Source: Actinoplanes philippinensis (GTDB taxonomy: Bacteria; Actinomycetota; Actinomycetes; Mycobacteriales; Micromonosporaceae). From it: 64,000 bases of DNA. How positions within the stretch are numbered: position 1 is the stretch's first letter; every line of letters starts with the position of its first letter. This document shows, piece by piece, positions 15,768 to 26,645 of this stretch. Made by a program: the position numbers and the translations under genes. The stretch covers positions 62,001 to 126,000 of the forward strand of contig NZ_FONV01000006.1 of assembly GCF_900113015.1 (NCBI RefSeq), given 5' to 3'. The notes under the pieces were generated by a model that ran no database searches, was not told where the DNA came from, and saw nothing but the letters and a program-made list of their open reading frames with translations.

Positions 15768-17491
15768 GTGTTGAGCCGCACCCTGCGTACGATCCGCATC
15801 GGGAACTGCTCGGGCTTCTACGGCGACCGCTTCTCGGCGATGGCGCAGATGCTCGACGGCGGCCCGCTGGACTACCTGACCGGCGACTACCTGGCCGAGC
15901 TGACCATGCTCATCCTGGGCCGCGACCGGCAGAAGGACCCGTCGCTCGGCTACGCGAAGACGTTCCTGCGCCAGCTGGCCGGCAGCCTGGCCGTGGCCCG
16001 CGAGCGCGGGGTCCGGATCGTGACCAACGCGGGCGGCCTCAACCCGGCCGGGCTCGCCCAGGCCGTCCGCGCCCTGGCCGCGGAGCAGGGCGTCGAGGTC
16101 GCGGTCGCCCACGTGCAGGGCGACGACCTGATCGGGCAGGCCACGGCGCACGGCTGGGCGGGGGCGCTGACCGCCAACGCGTATCTCGGCGCCTTCGGCA
16201 TCGCCGAGGCGCTCACCGCGGGCGCCGACATCGTCGTGACCGGCCGGGTCACCGACGCGGCGCTCACGCTCGGGCCGGCGATCGCCGAGTTCGGCTGGGG
16301 GCGCACCGACTTCGACCTGCTGGCCGCCGGGGTCGTCGCCGGGCACGTCCTGGAGTGCGGCACGCAGGCCACCGGCGGCAACTTCTCCGGCTTCGCCACG
16401 ATCGACACCAGCCGGCCGCTGGGCTTCCCGCTGGCCGAGCTGAGCGCCGACGGCACCGCCGTGATCACCAAACATCCCGGCACCGGCGGCGCGGTCACCG
16501 TCGACACGGTCACCGCGCAGTTGGTGTACGAGGTGGGCGGCCCCTACTACGCCAATCCCGATGTGACCGCACGCCTGGACACCGTCGAGCTACGGCAGGA
16601 CGGACCCGACCGGGTGACGATCACGTCGGTCCGCGGCGCCGCCCCGCCCCCGGCGACGAAGATCGCCCTCAACAGCGCCGGTGGATGGCGCAACAGCGTC
16701 GAGTTCGTCCTGACCGGCCTGGACATCGAGGAGAAGGCCGACTGGGTGCGCCGGCAGATGACCGAGGCGCTCAGCGCACGGCCGCCCGCCCAGCTGGTAT
16801 GGGATCTGGCGCGCACCGATCATGACGATCCGGCCACCGAGGCGGCGGCGTCGGCGGTGCTGCGCTGCCACGTCAAGGACCCGGATCCGGCCGTCGTGGG
16901 CCGCGCGTTCAGCAGCGCCGCCGTGGAGCTGGCGCTGGCGTCCTACCCGGGGTTCCACGTGCCCGCGCCACCGGGCGCCGGCACCCCGTTCGGGATCTAC
17001 CGCGCCGCCTATCTGCCGCAGGAGTCGGTGCCGCATGTGGTGGTCCACCCGGACGGGACGCGGGTCGACATCGGGCCGCCACCGGTCACCGCGGACGTGC
17101 CGGACGAGACGGCGCCCCGGCCGGATGCGGCGCGCTCCGACCGTACAACCAAGGAATTGCCGTTGGGTCGTCTGGTTTTCGCCCGGTCCGGAGACAAGGG
17201 CGGCACCGCGAACGTCGGGGTCTGGATCCCGTCGGGCCACCCCCGGCGCGCCGAGGCGTACGCGTGGTTGCGGCAGTGGCTGACGCCGGAGGTCGTCGCC
17301 CAGCTGCTTCCGGAGGCGGCCGCGCTCGGCGTCGAGGTCTTCGCGCTGCCGAACCTGAGCGCCGTCAACATCGTGATCGACGGACTCCTCGGTGCCGGTG
17401 TCGCCTCGTCCACCCGTTTCGATCCGCAGGCCAAAGCCGTCGGCGAGTGGCTGCGCGCGCGTGTCGTGACCCTGCCTGAGGAGCTTGTCCC

Positions 17492-17495
<4 letters not shown>
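15768..17495 (+). CDS. Acyclic terpene utilisation AtuA-family protein (DUF1446)
   Basis: 575 aa from GTG at 15768 (TTG at 15771 is the alternative). The N-terminus IRIGNCSGFYGDRFSAMAQMLDGGPLDYLTGDYLAELTMLIL is the hallmark of DUF1446/AtuA. Also typical are VTNAGGLNPAGLAQAV, GADIVVTGRVTDAALTLGPAI and a C-terminal GRLVFARSGDKGGTANVGVW domain. AtuA is required for citronellol/geraniol breakdown in Pseudomonas, but its reaction is not settled. Here it heads an operon with a biotin-dependent carboxylase, which favours breakdown of a methyl-branched acyl-CoA. The stop overlaps the next start (GTGA). Confidence 0.9.
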
Positions 17496-19081
<1,586 letters not shown>

Positions 19082-19091
19082 AGGAGCTCCA

Positions 19092-21011
19092 GTGATCCGC
19101 AAGCTCGTGGTCGCCAACCGTGGGGAGATCGCGCGCCGGGTGTTCCGTACCTGCCGCGAACTCGGCATCGCGACCGTCGCCGTCCACTCCGACGCCGACG
19201 CCACCGCCCCGTTCGTCACCGAGGCCGACCAGGCGATCCGGCTGCCCGGCAACGCGCCCGCCGACACCTACCTGCGCGGTGACCTGATCATCGAGGCGGC
19301 CCGCGCGGCCGGCGCCGACGCCATCCATCCCGGGTACGGTTTCCTCTCCGAGAACGCCGCTTTCGCCGGCGCCGTCGAGGCGGCCGGCCTCACCTGGATC
19401 GGCCCGGCGCCCGAGTCCATCGCGACGATGGGCAGCAAGATCGACGCGAAACGGCTCATGGCCGCGGCCGGGGTGCCGGTCCTGGCGGCCGACCTCGCCA
19501 CCGTCACCGCGTCCGACCTGCCGCTGCTGGTCAAGGCGTCCGCGGGCGGCGGCGGGCGGGGCATGCGGATCGTGGACTCCCTCGACCGGCTCGCCGACCA
19601 GGTCGCGCGCGCCGAGGCGGAGGCGGCGTCGGCGTTCGGGGACGGCACCGTGTTCGCCGAGCCCTACCTGCCCACGGCACGGCACGTCGAGGTGCAGATC
19701 CTCGCCGACACCCACGGCACGACCTGGGTGCTGGGCGACCGCGACTGCTCCCTGCAGCGCCGCCATCAGAAGGTGGTCGAGGAGGCCCCCGCGCCACTGC
19801 TCGCGCACGAGACCCGTACCTCCTTGCATGCCTTTGCCCTGGCCGCCGCGCAAGCGGTGGGATACCGCGGCGCCGGCACCGTCGAGTTCCTCGTCGACGG
19901 CGACCGGATCTTCTTCCTCGAGATGAACACCCGCCTGCAGGTCGAACACCCGGTCACCGAATGCGTCACCGGCCTCGACCTGGTCGCCCTGCAGATCGCC
20001 GTCGCCGAGGGCCGGCCGCTGCCCGCGCAGGCGCCTCCGATCACGGGTCACGCCATCGAGGTGCGGCTCTACGCCGAGGACCCGGCCGCCGCCTTCGCGC
20101 CACAGACCGGCCACGTCCGCGCCTTCGACATTCCCCACCATCCGGGGGTACGGATGGACTCCGCCGTCGAGGCCGGAAGCGAGGTGGGCGTCCACTACGA
20201 CGCCATGCTCGCCAAGGTGATCGCCCACGCCGCCGACCGTGACGCGGCGATCCGCCTGCTCGACGGCGTCCTGCGCCGCGCCCGGCTGCACGGTGTCACC
20301 ACCAACCTCGACCTGCTCCGGGCCGTGCTCTCCGACGACGAGTTCATCGCCGGGCGCGTGCACACCACCCTGCTCGACGAACGCCTCGACCGGTGGACCG
20401 CCGGCCCCGACCCGCGCTCGCTGGCCAAGGCCGCGCTCGCCGCCGCCATCGGCCAGGCCACCCGGGCCGCCGCGACGTCCACCGTGCTCGACCGGATCCC
20501 CGCCGCGTGGCGCAACGCCGCCGCCCAGCCCCGCCGGCGTGTCTACCGGCGCGGCCCCGACCGGTACACGGTCACCTACTCGTCGGCCGGACGCCGCCTG
20601 GTGTCCGACTTCGTCACCGGAGTCACCGTCGCCGACGCCCACGGCGACCTGGTCGTCCTGAGCGACGGCCCGATCCGGGAGACCTACCGGGTCACCACCT
20701 CCGGACAGTCGGTCGACGTCGACGGTCCCGCCGGCTCGGTGAGTTTCGAGCTGATCCCCACCTTCGTCGACCCCGCCGACACGGTCGCCCCCGGCTCGCT
20801 GGTCGCGCCGATGCCCGCCGCCGTCACCGACGTCGCCGTCGAGCTCGGCACGGTGGTCGCCAAGGGCGACCCGATCGTCGTGCTGGAAGCCATGAAGATG
20901 CAGCACACCGTCACCGCGCCCACCGACGGCACGGTCACCGGACTCACCGCGACGGTGGGCCGGCAGGTCGTCGCGGGCGCCGTGCTCGCCGTCATCGAGG
21001 AGAAGCCTTGA
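19092..21011 (+). CDS. Acyl-CoA carboxylase, biotin carboxylase and biotin carrier (alpha) subunit
   Basis: 639 aa from GTG at 19092, with AAGGAG 5 bases ahead. Residues 1-110 are the biotin carboxylase N-domain (VIRKLVVANRGEIARRVFRTCRELG). An ATP-grasp domain follows with GGGGRGM, QRRHQKVVEEAP and EMNTRLQVEHPVTE motifs, then the BC C-domain. The last 75 residues are the biotin carrier with EAMKMQH, Lys being the biotinylation site. It carboxylates biotin with ATP and bicarbonate for the partner subunit at 17492. Confidence 0.95.
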   Translation: MIRKLVVANRGEIARRVFRTCRELGIATVAVHSDADATAPFVTEADQAIRLPGNAPADTYLRGDLIIEAARAAGADAIHPGYGFLSENAAFAGAVEAAGLTWIGPAPESIATMGSKIDAKRLMAAAGVPVLAADLATVTASDLPLLVKASAGGGGRGMRIVDSLDRLADQVARAEAEAASAFGDGTVFAEPYLPTARHVEVQILADTHGTTWVLGDRDCSLQRRHQKVVEEAPAPLLAHETRTSLHAFALAAAQAVGYRGAGTVEFLVDGDRIFFLEMNTRLQVEHPVTECVTGLDLVALQIAVAEGRPLPAQAPPITGHAIEVRLYAEDPAAAFAPQTGHVRAFDIPHHPGVRMDSAVEAGSEVGVHYDAMLAKVIAHAADRDAAIRLLDGVLRRARLHGVTTNLDLLRAVLSDDEFIAGRVHTTLLDERLDRWTAGPDPRSLAKAALAAAIGQATRAAATSTVLDRIPAAWRNAAAQPRRRVYRRGPDRYTVTYSSAGRRLVSDFVTGVTVADAHGDLVVLSDGPIRETYRVTTSGQSVDVDGPAGSVSFELIPTFVDPADTVAPGSLVAPMPAAVTDVAVELGTVVAKGDPIVVLEAMKMQHTVTAPTDGTVTGLTATVGRQVVAGAVLAVIEEKP

Positions 21012-22168
21012 CCAGTTTCGTCGAGTCCCAGGAACGCCGCGACCTGCGCGCCGCGGTGTTCCAGCTGGGCAGCAGGTACGGCGAGTCGTACTTCTACTCG
21101 GCCGCGGCCCGCGGCGCCAAGACCACCGAACTCTGGGGCGAGGCAGCCAAGGCCGGATACCTGGGTGTCTCGATCCCCGAGGAGTACGGCGGAGGCGGCG
21201 GCGACATCGGCGACCTCGCCGCCGTCGTGGAGGAACTGGCCACCGCCGGCTGCCCCCTGCTCCTGCTCGTCGTCTCGCCCGCCATCGTCGGCACGATCAT
21301 CGCCCGCTCCGGCACCGACGAGCAGCGACGGCGGTGGCTGCCCGGCCTGGCCACCGGCGAGGCACGCTACGCCTTCGGCATCACCGAACCCGACGCCGGC
21401 TCGAACTCCCACCAGATCATCACCCGCGCCCGCCGCGACGGCGACGACTGGATCCTCAACGGCCGCAAGACCTACATCAGCGGCGTCGACGAAGCCGGGC
21501 ACGTCCTCGTCGTCGGCCGCACCGAGGACGCCCGGACCGGCAAACTCAAGCCCGCCCTGTTCATGGTGCCCACCGGCGCCGCCGGGTTCGAGTACCAGCC
21601 GATCGAGACCGGGCTCGTCTCCCCGGAGAAACAGTTCAGCCTCTTCTTCGACGACGTCCGGCTGCCCGCCGACGCGCTCGTCGGCCGCGAGGACGCCGGC
21701 CTCGACCAGCTGTTCGCCGGCCTCAACCCGGAACGCATCATGGCCGCCTCCCAGGCCACCGGCACCGCGCGATGGGCACTGCGCAAGGCCGTCGACTACG
21801 CCGGGCAGCGGAAGGTCTGGGACACCCCGATCGGCGCCCACCAGGCGATCGCCCACCCGCTGGCCCAGATCCACGTCGAGGTCGAGGCGGCCCGGCTGCT
21901 CACCCAGAAGGCCGCCGCGCTCGACGCCGCCGGAGACCTGCTCGCCGCCGGAGAAGCCGCCAACATGGCCAAATACGCCGCCGCCGAGGCCGCGTGCAAA
22001 GCCGTCGACCAGGCCATCCAGACCCACGGCGGCAACGGGCTCGCCACCGAGTACGGGCTGGTCCAGGCCCTCGCCAACGTCCGGCTGTCCCGGATCGCCC
22101 CGGTCAGCCGCGAGATGGCGCTCAACTTCATCGCCCAGTTCTCCCTCAAGCTGCCCCGCTCGTACTGA
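21008..22168 (+). CDS. Acyl-CoA dehydrogenase
   Basis: 386 aa; TTG start at 21008 overlapping the previous stop (TTGA), with GAGGAGAAG in front. Typical blocks are LGVSIPEEYGGGGGDIGDLAAVVEEL, YAFGITEPDAGSNSHQI (FAD/substrate loop), WILNGRKTYISGVDEAGHVLVVGRT, VWDTPIGAHQAIAHPLAQIHVEVEAARLL and the C-terminal IQTHGGNGLATEYGL. In this pathway it would introduce the alpha-beta double bond before carboxylation, like isovaleryl- or citronellyl-CoA dehydrogenase. Confidence 0.93.
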   Translation: MTSFVESQERRDLRAAVFQLGSRYGESYFYSAAARGAKTTELWGEAAKAGYLGVSIPEEYGGGGGDIGDLAAVVEELATAGCPLLLLVVSPAIVGTIIARSGTDEQRRRWLPGLATGEARYAFGITEPDAGSNSHQIITRARRDGDDWILNGRKTYISGVDEAGHVLVVGRTEDARTGKLKPALFMVPTGAAGFEYQPIETGLVSPEKQFSLFFDDVRLPADALVGREDAGLDQLFAGLNPERIMAASQATGTARWALRKAVDYAGQRKVWDTPIGAHQAIAHPLAQIHVEVEAARLLTQKAAALDAAGDLLAAGEAANMAKYAAAEAACKAVDQAIQTHGGNGLATEYGLVQALANVRLSRIAPVSREMALNFIAQFSLKLPRSY

Positions 22169-22182
22169 CAGGGATCCCGCGC

Positions 22183-22935
22183 ATGACCACCTCGCTCGTT
22201 CACCGGGACACCACCGGCGGCCTCGCCACGATCACGCTGGACAGCCCGCACAACCGCAACGCGCTGAGCAGCCGGCTGACCGCCGAGCTCGGCGAGCACC
22301 TGACCGCCGCCGGGCAGGACGCCGGCGTCCACGTCGTGCTGCTGCGCTCCAGCGGCCGGGTGTTCTGCTCGGGCGCCGACCTCGCCGAGGCACGACAGGG
22401 CCGGGCCGATGACGGACCGCGCGCGATCGTCGGCCTGCAGCACCAGATCGCCACCCTGCCCAAGCCGGTGGTCGTCGAACTGGCCGGACCGGTCCGCGCC
22501 GGCGGGCTCGGCCTGGTCGGCGCGGCCGACATCGTGATCGCGGCCGCCTCGGTCACGTTCGCGCTCACCGAGGTCCGCCTCGGACTCGCCCCGTCCGTGA
22601 TCTCGCTGAGCCTGCTGGCGCGGCTGTCACCCCGGGCCGTCGCCGACGTCTTCCTGTCCGGGCGCACGTTCGACGCCGCCGAGGCCGCCGCCGTCGGCCT
22701 GGTCACCCGCTGCGTGCCGGACGACGAGTTGGCGGCCGCCGTCGGCGACACCATCACCGAGCTGCGCAAAGGCAGCCCGCAGGGCCTCGCCGAAACCAAA
22801 CGGCTGGTCAACGGCGACCTGGTCGCCCGCATCGACCGCGACGGCGAGGAGGCCGCGCGACGGTCGGCGGCGCTCTTCGCCAGCCCGGAGGCCCAGCACG
22901 CGGTGCAGGCGTTCCTGAGCCGGTCACGTTCCTGA
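22183..22935 (+). CDS. Enoyl-CoA hydratase/isomerase family protein
   Basis: 250 aa, ATG at 22183. It has the crotonase fold with CSGADLAEARQG (oxyanion-hole Ala-Asp) and AGPVRAGGLGLVGAADIVIAAASVTFALTEVRLGLAPSVIS. The catalytic acid region reads EVRLGLAP. It would hydrate the carboxylated enoyl-CoA, as in the leucine or citronellol routes. It is the last gene of the operon. No HMG-CoA lyase-type gene follows, so that final step must be encoded elsewhere. Confidence 0.92.
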   Translation: MTTSLVHRDTTGGLATITLDSPHNRNALSSRLTAELGEHLTAAGQDAGVHVVLLRSSGRVFCSGADLAEARQGRADDGPRAIVGLQHQIATLPKPVVVELAGPVRAGGLGLVGAADIVIAAASVTFALTEVRLGLAPSVISLSLLARLSPRAVADVFLSGRTFDAAEAAAVGLVTRCVPDDELAAAVGDTITELRKGSPQGLAETKRLVNGDLVARIDRDGEEAARRSAALFASPEAQHAVQAFLSRSRS

Positions 22936-23046
22936 GCCGGCCGCCTTCCTGAGCCGGCCGCCTTCCCGGGCCGACCCTCTTCCTCAGCCGGCCGCCTTCC
23001 CGGGCCGGCACTCTTCCTCAGCCGGCCGCCTTCCCGGGCCGGCCTC
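22923..23046. repeat. Short GC-rich tandem repeats downstream of the acyl-CoA operon
   Basis: Starting at the end of the hydratase gene, TTCCTGAGCCGGCCGCC and the longer TTCCTCAGCCGGCCGCC-TTCCCGGGCCGGC unit repeat in tandem up to the next gene. The longer unit of about 36 bases occurs roughly two and a half times. GGCCGGC stretches are self-complementary and can form hairpins, so the block may end both converging transcripts. The first units lie inside the last codons of the hydratase gene, which may have recently been extended or shortened by repeat slippage. Confidence 0.75.
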
Positions 23047-23510
23047 TAGAACGACAGCATGCCGCTGACCAGTGCCTGCCACGTCATCGGGCCGACAATG
23101 CCATCGACTGCCATCGACGGGACGTCGGCGTGAATGGCAGACTGGAAACCCCGTACCGCCGCATCGGTCTGCGGGCCGAAGATGCCGTCCACCGCCAGGC
23201 CCCGCGCCGGTTCACCGGAAAGGTTGCGGAACTGGAACTCCTCCTGCACACCGCGGACCGCGTCACCCTCGGCGCCCCGCTTCACCTGGACGATCAGCGC
23301 GTTCCAGGTGTTCGGGCCGACGATTCCATCGACCGTCAGACTCCTCTCGGCCTGGAAGGCACGCACCGCGGCGTCGGTCCTCGGCCCGAAGATGCCGTCG
23401 ACCGTCACCGTCGTCCGGCCGCGTGCTCGCAGCAGGTATTGCAGAGTCGGTACCGGATGTTCCTTGGCGCCCTGCCTGATCTGCGGCCACGGGCTCAATG
23501 TCCCTGTCAT
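23046..23510 (-). CDS. Protein of two peptidoglycan-binding domains
   Basis: 154 aa; ATG at 23510, 9 bases after GGAGG (an in-frame TTG at 23516 lies too close to that box). Two PG_binding_1 repeats fill the protein: VDGIFGPRTDAAVRAFQAERSLTVDGIVGPNTW (about 35-75) and VDGIFGPQTDAAVRGFQ ... MAVDGIVGPMTW (about 108-148). There is no signal peptide and no catalytic domain. Such proteins may be released by other routes or bind cell-wall fragments. Its neighbours are not related. Confidence 0.9.
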   Translation of the reverse strand: MTGTLSPWPQIRQGAKEHPVPTLQYLLRARGRTTVTVDGIFGPRTDAAVRAFQAERSLTVDGIVGPNTWNALIVQVKRGAEGDAVRGVQEEFQFRNLSGEPARGLAVDGIFGPQTDAAVRGFQSAIHADVPSMAVDGIVGPMTWQALVSGMLSF

Positions 23511-23676
23511 CGTCAATCGCCTCCCTCACGCCCGTCATACCGCCGGCCCGGGCACGCGTCGCCACAACTGTCCTTGATCTGCGCTCCTCGAATCACGCGA
23601 TCTTCATCGATCCGGTACGAGGTCGTCATCCGTACTCCGTGTCGCCGAGGAATGCGTCCCGGCGGGTGGAGGTGCG

Positions 23677-24957
23677 ATGGCTGAGCAGCGGGGCGGACCG
23701 TCCTCGGATCGACGACGCCCACCCGTCGAGCTTCGCTTCCTGTCCCCGAGCGGTTCCGAGCCGCCCTCGGCCGGAAGGGCGCCGGCCTGGCCCGACCCAC
23801 AGCCCGGCCCGGCCGGGGCGTCGCCCGGCTGGTCGCCGCCACCTGGACCCGCCGAGGCGTCGGCCGGCCGGACGCCACCTGGAACCGCCGAGGTGTCGGC
23901 CGCCTGGACGCCGCCACCCGGACCGGCCGGAGCGTCGCCGGGCTGGCCATCGCCGCCACCTGCACCGGCCGAGGCGTCGCCCGGCTGGTCGCCGCCGCGA
24001 GCCGGGACGGCCGGGATGTCGCCGGCGCAAGGGTCGCCGTCGCCGGGCGGGGAGCAGCCGGTGGCCGGGCGGCGGGTGGACACGCCGTCGCGGGGGAAAC
24101 GGCTGATCGGCAGGGCGACCATTGCCCGGCTGCGGGGCGGTCCGCCGGCGAGGACACCGGCGGCCCCCGAACCGGTCGTGATCATCCAGGAGCAGCAGGT
24201 TCTGAAGCCATGGCGACTGTGGTTCTTCACCGGCATGCTGGTGTCGCTGACCGTCGGCGTGCTGCTGGGCCAGGCCGAGGCCTACCGGGCGAACCCGCCG
24301 CGCGTGCTCCCCACCGTGGTCGAGGGGCCGCCGTCCGCCGGACCCTCGGTCGCGCCGCTGACCGCCCCGCTGGGCACGGCCCGCCGGCGAACCCTGGAGA
24401 TCACCGGCGCCACGACGACCCTGCGCATCCGCACGGCTGCGATGGGCGATCAGTTGTACAGCATCCTGGGCCTCGATCCGGGCATCCCTCCCCGGATCAC
24501 CGACACCGGTGCCGGCTCGGTGCTCACCCTGTCCCCCGACGCGGTCGTCACCGGCGGCGCCGAGGTGGTGCTCAACTCCACGGTCCAGTGGACGGTGAAA
24601 CTCACCGGCAGCGCCAACGAACTCGACGTCGACGCCAGGCCCGGCGGCCTCGCCACCGTCGAATCGACCTCGGCGGTCGCCCGCGGCCTGCTCCAGCTGC
24701 CCAAACCGAAGACCTCGATCCCGCTGAAGATCACCGGCCCGGTCGGCGACCTCACGGTACGCACCGAGGCCGGCGCGCCGGTCCGGGTCCGCGCGGCAAA
24801 GGGCGCCGGCAGCGCCACCGTCGCCGGCAAGGCCCAGCGAGACATCAAGGAGGGCGCAACGCTGCAGGAGACCGGTTGGCGCACCGCACAGGGGAGGTAC
24901 GACCTACGCCTCACCACCAGAGCCAACAGCATCGTGGTCGAACGCCTGACACCGTGA
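23677..24957 (+). CDS. Membrane protein with Pro-rich cytosolic repeats and adhesin-like outer domain
   Basis: 426 aa from ATG at 23677. Residues about 25-130 are Pro/Ala/Gly-rich with repeats of the type PAGASPGWSPPP and PAEASAGRTPP. A single membrane helix lies near residues 182-202 (WRLWFFTGMLVSLTVGVLLG). The outer half (about 225-426) has short regular strands with repeated TLEITGATTTLRIRT-like, LTGSANELDVDARPG and LKITGPVGDLTVRTEAG units, like DUF4097-type beta-helices. It is probably a one-span protein whose outer face is a beta-solenoid. Function unknown. Confidence 0.82.
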   Translation: MAEQRGGPSSDRRRPPVELRFLSPSGSEPPSAGRAPAWPDPQPGPAGASPGWSPPPGPAEASAGRTPPGTAEVSAAWTPPPGPAGASPGWPSPPPAPAEASPGWSPPRAGTAGMSPAQGSPSPGGEQPVAGRRVDTPSRGKRLIGRATIARLRGGPPARTPAAPEPVVIIQEQQVLKPWRLWFFTGMLVSLTVGVLLGQAEAYRANPPRVLPTVVEGPPSAGPSVAPLTAPLGTARRRTLEITGATTTLRIRTAAMGDQLYSILGLDPGIPPRITDTGAGSVLTLSPDAVVTGGAEVVLNSTVQWTVKLTGSANELDVDARPGGLATVESTSAVARGLLQLPKPKTSIPLKITGPVGDLTVRTEAGAPVRVRAAKGAGSATVAGKAQRDIKEGATLQETGWRTAQGRYDLRLTTRANSIVVERLTP

Positions 24958-25038
24958 TCGGCGACCCTCAACCCGGCACGCGCGCCTCCGATGATGCACG
25001 GCAGTGCACACCATCCGAAGCGCTGAAGGAGTCCGATT

Positions 25039-25458
25039 TTGCGGAAGATCCTCGTCTCCGTCTCGACGGCATTCGTCGCCCTGGGTCTCATCGGTGCCCC
25101 AGCGCCGGCGCAGGCCAAGCCCGCCGCAGCTCACACCGTCGTCACGGCCTCGTACTCCGCGGCCGGGGAGTCGGTCGCCCAGCAGAACGCCCGCCGGATG
25201 GCGGCGGCCTACCTGAAGTCCATGCCGTTCTCCCGCAAAGGCCTCATCGCGCAGCTGAAATACGAGGGCTTCAGCACGAAGCTCGCCACCTACGGCGTGG
25301 ACAAGCAGCACGCGAACTGGAAGAAGCAGGCCGCGAGGATGGCCGAGCGGTACCTGAAGTCGATGCCGTTCTCCCGCCAGGGCCTCATCGATCAACTGGT
25401 GTACGAGGGCTTCACCCTGGCCCAGGCCAAGTACGGGGTGACGAAGGCCGGCCTCTAG
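25039..25458 (+). CDS. Exported protein with two Ltp (host cell surface lipoprotein) repeats
   Basis: 139 aa; TTG at 25039, 7 bases after GAAGGAG. A Sec signal peptide (residues 1 to about 27, ending PAQA) has no lipobox Cys, so the product is secreted rather than lipid-anchored. Two repeats of the PF07553 Ltp type follow: AAAYLKSMPFSRKGLIAQLKYEGFSTKLATYGVD and AERYLKSMPFSRQGLIDQLVYEGFTLAQAKYGV. In phage TP-J34, Ltp blocks DNA injection of other phages. Most actinomycete copies are chromosomal with unknown role, so antiphage function is only a possibility. Confidence 0.9.
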   Translation: MRKILVSVSTAFVALGLIGAPAPAQAKPAAAHTVVTASYSAAGESVAQQNARRMAAAYLKSMPFSRKGLIAQLKYEGFSTKLATYGVDKQHANWKKQAARMAERYLKSMPFSRQGLIDQLVYEGFTLAQAKYGVTKAGL

Positions 25459-25463
25459 GCTTC

Positions 25464-25487
25464 GCGTCTCGTTCCGTTGCGGGACGC
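25464..25487 (+). terminator. Hairpin terminator after the Ltp-repeat gene
   Basis: GCGTCTCG (25464-25471) pairs with CGGGACGC (25480-25487), with one U-G wobble in RNA and an 8-base loop. It starts 5 bases after the TAG stop of the Ltp-repeat gene. Confidence 0.6.
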
Positions 25488-25523
25488 CCGTACGCTCAGA
25501 TCCCCTACCGCCTGGAGGTTCCC

Positions 25524-25727
25524 ATGGGGTTGTCTGGCCGGGACTGTCCCGACTGCGGTCGCAGCATCCGTGAACCGTTCGAGAGGACGATCACCGGGCG
25601 TGAGGTCTGCCCGGACTGCGCCAACGCGCTGTCCACCGGCACGGCCGCCGCGGTGGTCACCGGCGACATCGGATCCGGCTACGGCGTCTGGGCGATGCTC
25701 ATGCGCAAGATCCGGCGCTCCGGTTGA
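25524..25727 (+). CDS. 67-aa zinc-ribbon-like protein
   Basis: ATG at 25524 with GGAGG 5 bases ahead. Two CxxC pairs, CPDCGRS and VCPDCANAL, are spaced about 20 residues apart and should bind one zinc ion. The rest is ...VVTGDIGSGYGVWAMLMRKIRRSG. No family was recognised. It may be a small regulator or a nucleic-acid- or protein-binding adaptor. Confidence 0.75.
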   Translation: MGLSGRDCPDCGRSIREPFERTITGREVCPDCANALSTGTAAAVVTGDIGSGYGVWAMLMRKIRRSG

Positions 25728-25789
25728 GCACCGGAGTCACTGTCGAAGGCGACCTCGACCATGCCGCCGAGGTCGGCAGGTGGCTGTAG

Positions 25790-26284
25790 ACGTTCAGCCG
25801 AGTTGATCTTCTCGGTGAAGAGGACGCCGGGGCAGTACGCCAGAAGATTCCGTTCGATCGCATCGACTGTGGCTGGCGTCCGTCGTCGGGCGAAGCGCCC
25901 TGGGTCACCGTTACCGTCTCGCTCTATCTTGACCCGGCGACCGCTCACGAGAAGGCCAGAAACTGGTTCGCCCAGGCGCTCGACTTTTCCGTGGACCGAG
26001 CGGCGGGAATTCCATCACAGGCGGTACGAGTGGCCGAACGAGCGACTCCGTACGACTCGGCCTACGTGGTCGCCGACGCCAGCGACGCCGAGGTGACAGG
26101 CAGCACCGATGACCTTTCGCAGACGACCCTCGTCGGCAACGCCGTCATCACGGTGAAGCTCATCGAGAAGAGGGATCCCGCCCACGGCGGGAGCGCCCGA
26201 GCCGACGAGCTGATGACGAGCCTCACTGCCACGGGCGAGGCGATCACGGCCGAGGTGGCAGCGCAATTGGTGAGCCGGCCGTAG
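25790..26284 (+). pseudogene. DUF3558-like sensor-domain remnant lacking its N-terminus
   Basis: A frame open from 25790 to 26284 gives coherent protein: FDRIDCGWRPSSGEAPWVTVTVSLYLDPATAHEKARNWFAQ, then YDSAYVVADASDAEVTGSTDDLSQTTLVGNAVITVKLIE. That pattern (Cys-x-Trp, then a strand-rich region with a GN-V-V strand) resembles DUF3558-type actinobacterial lipoproteins. No start codon occurs in frame before GTG 25991, and a TAG at 25787-25789 closes the frame upstream. The signal peptide and lipobox expected of the family are missing. It is therefore probably a truncated or frameshifted gene; a 97-aa product from GTG 25991 is the alternative. Confidence 0.5.
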
Positions 26285-26345
26285 TGCCGGGCCGGTTCGG
26301 GGAACAGGAGTCGATATCAACATGGAAAGATCGGTAGAACTGATA

Positions 26346-26645
26346 CTAGTACCAGGTACCGCTGGCCTCATCGCGAATCGGCTTCGTTCGGATCACCAGA
26401 GGTCCGACCATTTCGTCAACCTCCGGATCCGTCAGGACCCCGCCATCCCCGAAGCCTCTCCATCGTTCAATTTGCCGAAGTGAGAACAAACTGTTTTCGA
26501 AGGCGAGGAACATGCAACTCAAGTTCCAGAACATTCCTTTCCCTTGACCGGCGTCGCTGGTGAGCCACGTCAAGACATCTGAGGCGGTTCGGCCGTCCGA
26601 GGCCATCTGCCGGATGTGAGCTACCACCGGTTGACGCTCATCCAT
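26346..26645 (-). CDS. 99-aa protein of unknown function
   Basis: ATG at 26645. The product, starting MDERQPVVAHIRQMASDG, has normal composition with several Trp, Phe and Met (GKGMFWNLSCMFLAFENSLFSLRQIERWRGFGDGG) and ends SGTWY. There is no signal peptide or membrane helix and no known motif. The base composition is less GC-biased than that of its neighbours, hinting at later arrival. Small soluble orphan proteins like this are often immunity proteins, but no toxin partner is visible. Confidence 0.65.
   Translation of the reverse strand: MDERQPVVAHIRQMASDGRTASDVLTWLTSDAGQGKGMFWNLSCMFLAFENSLFSLRQIERWRGFGDGGVLTDPEVDEMVGPLVIRTKPIRDEASGTWY

Noticed and set aside
22923..23046. Tandem repeats suggestive of a CRISPR or iteron array
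   Set aside because: Units are contiguous, imperfect and GC-rich, with no spacers and no cas or rep genes nearby.
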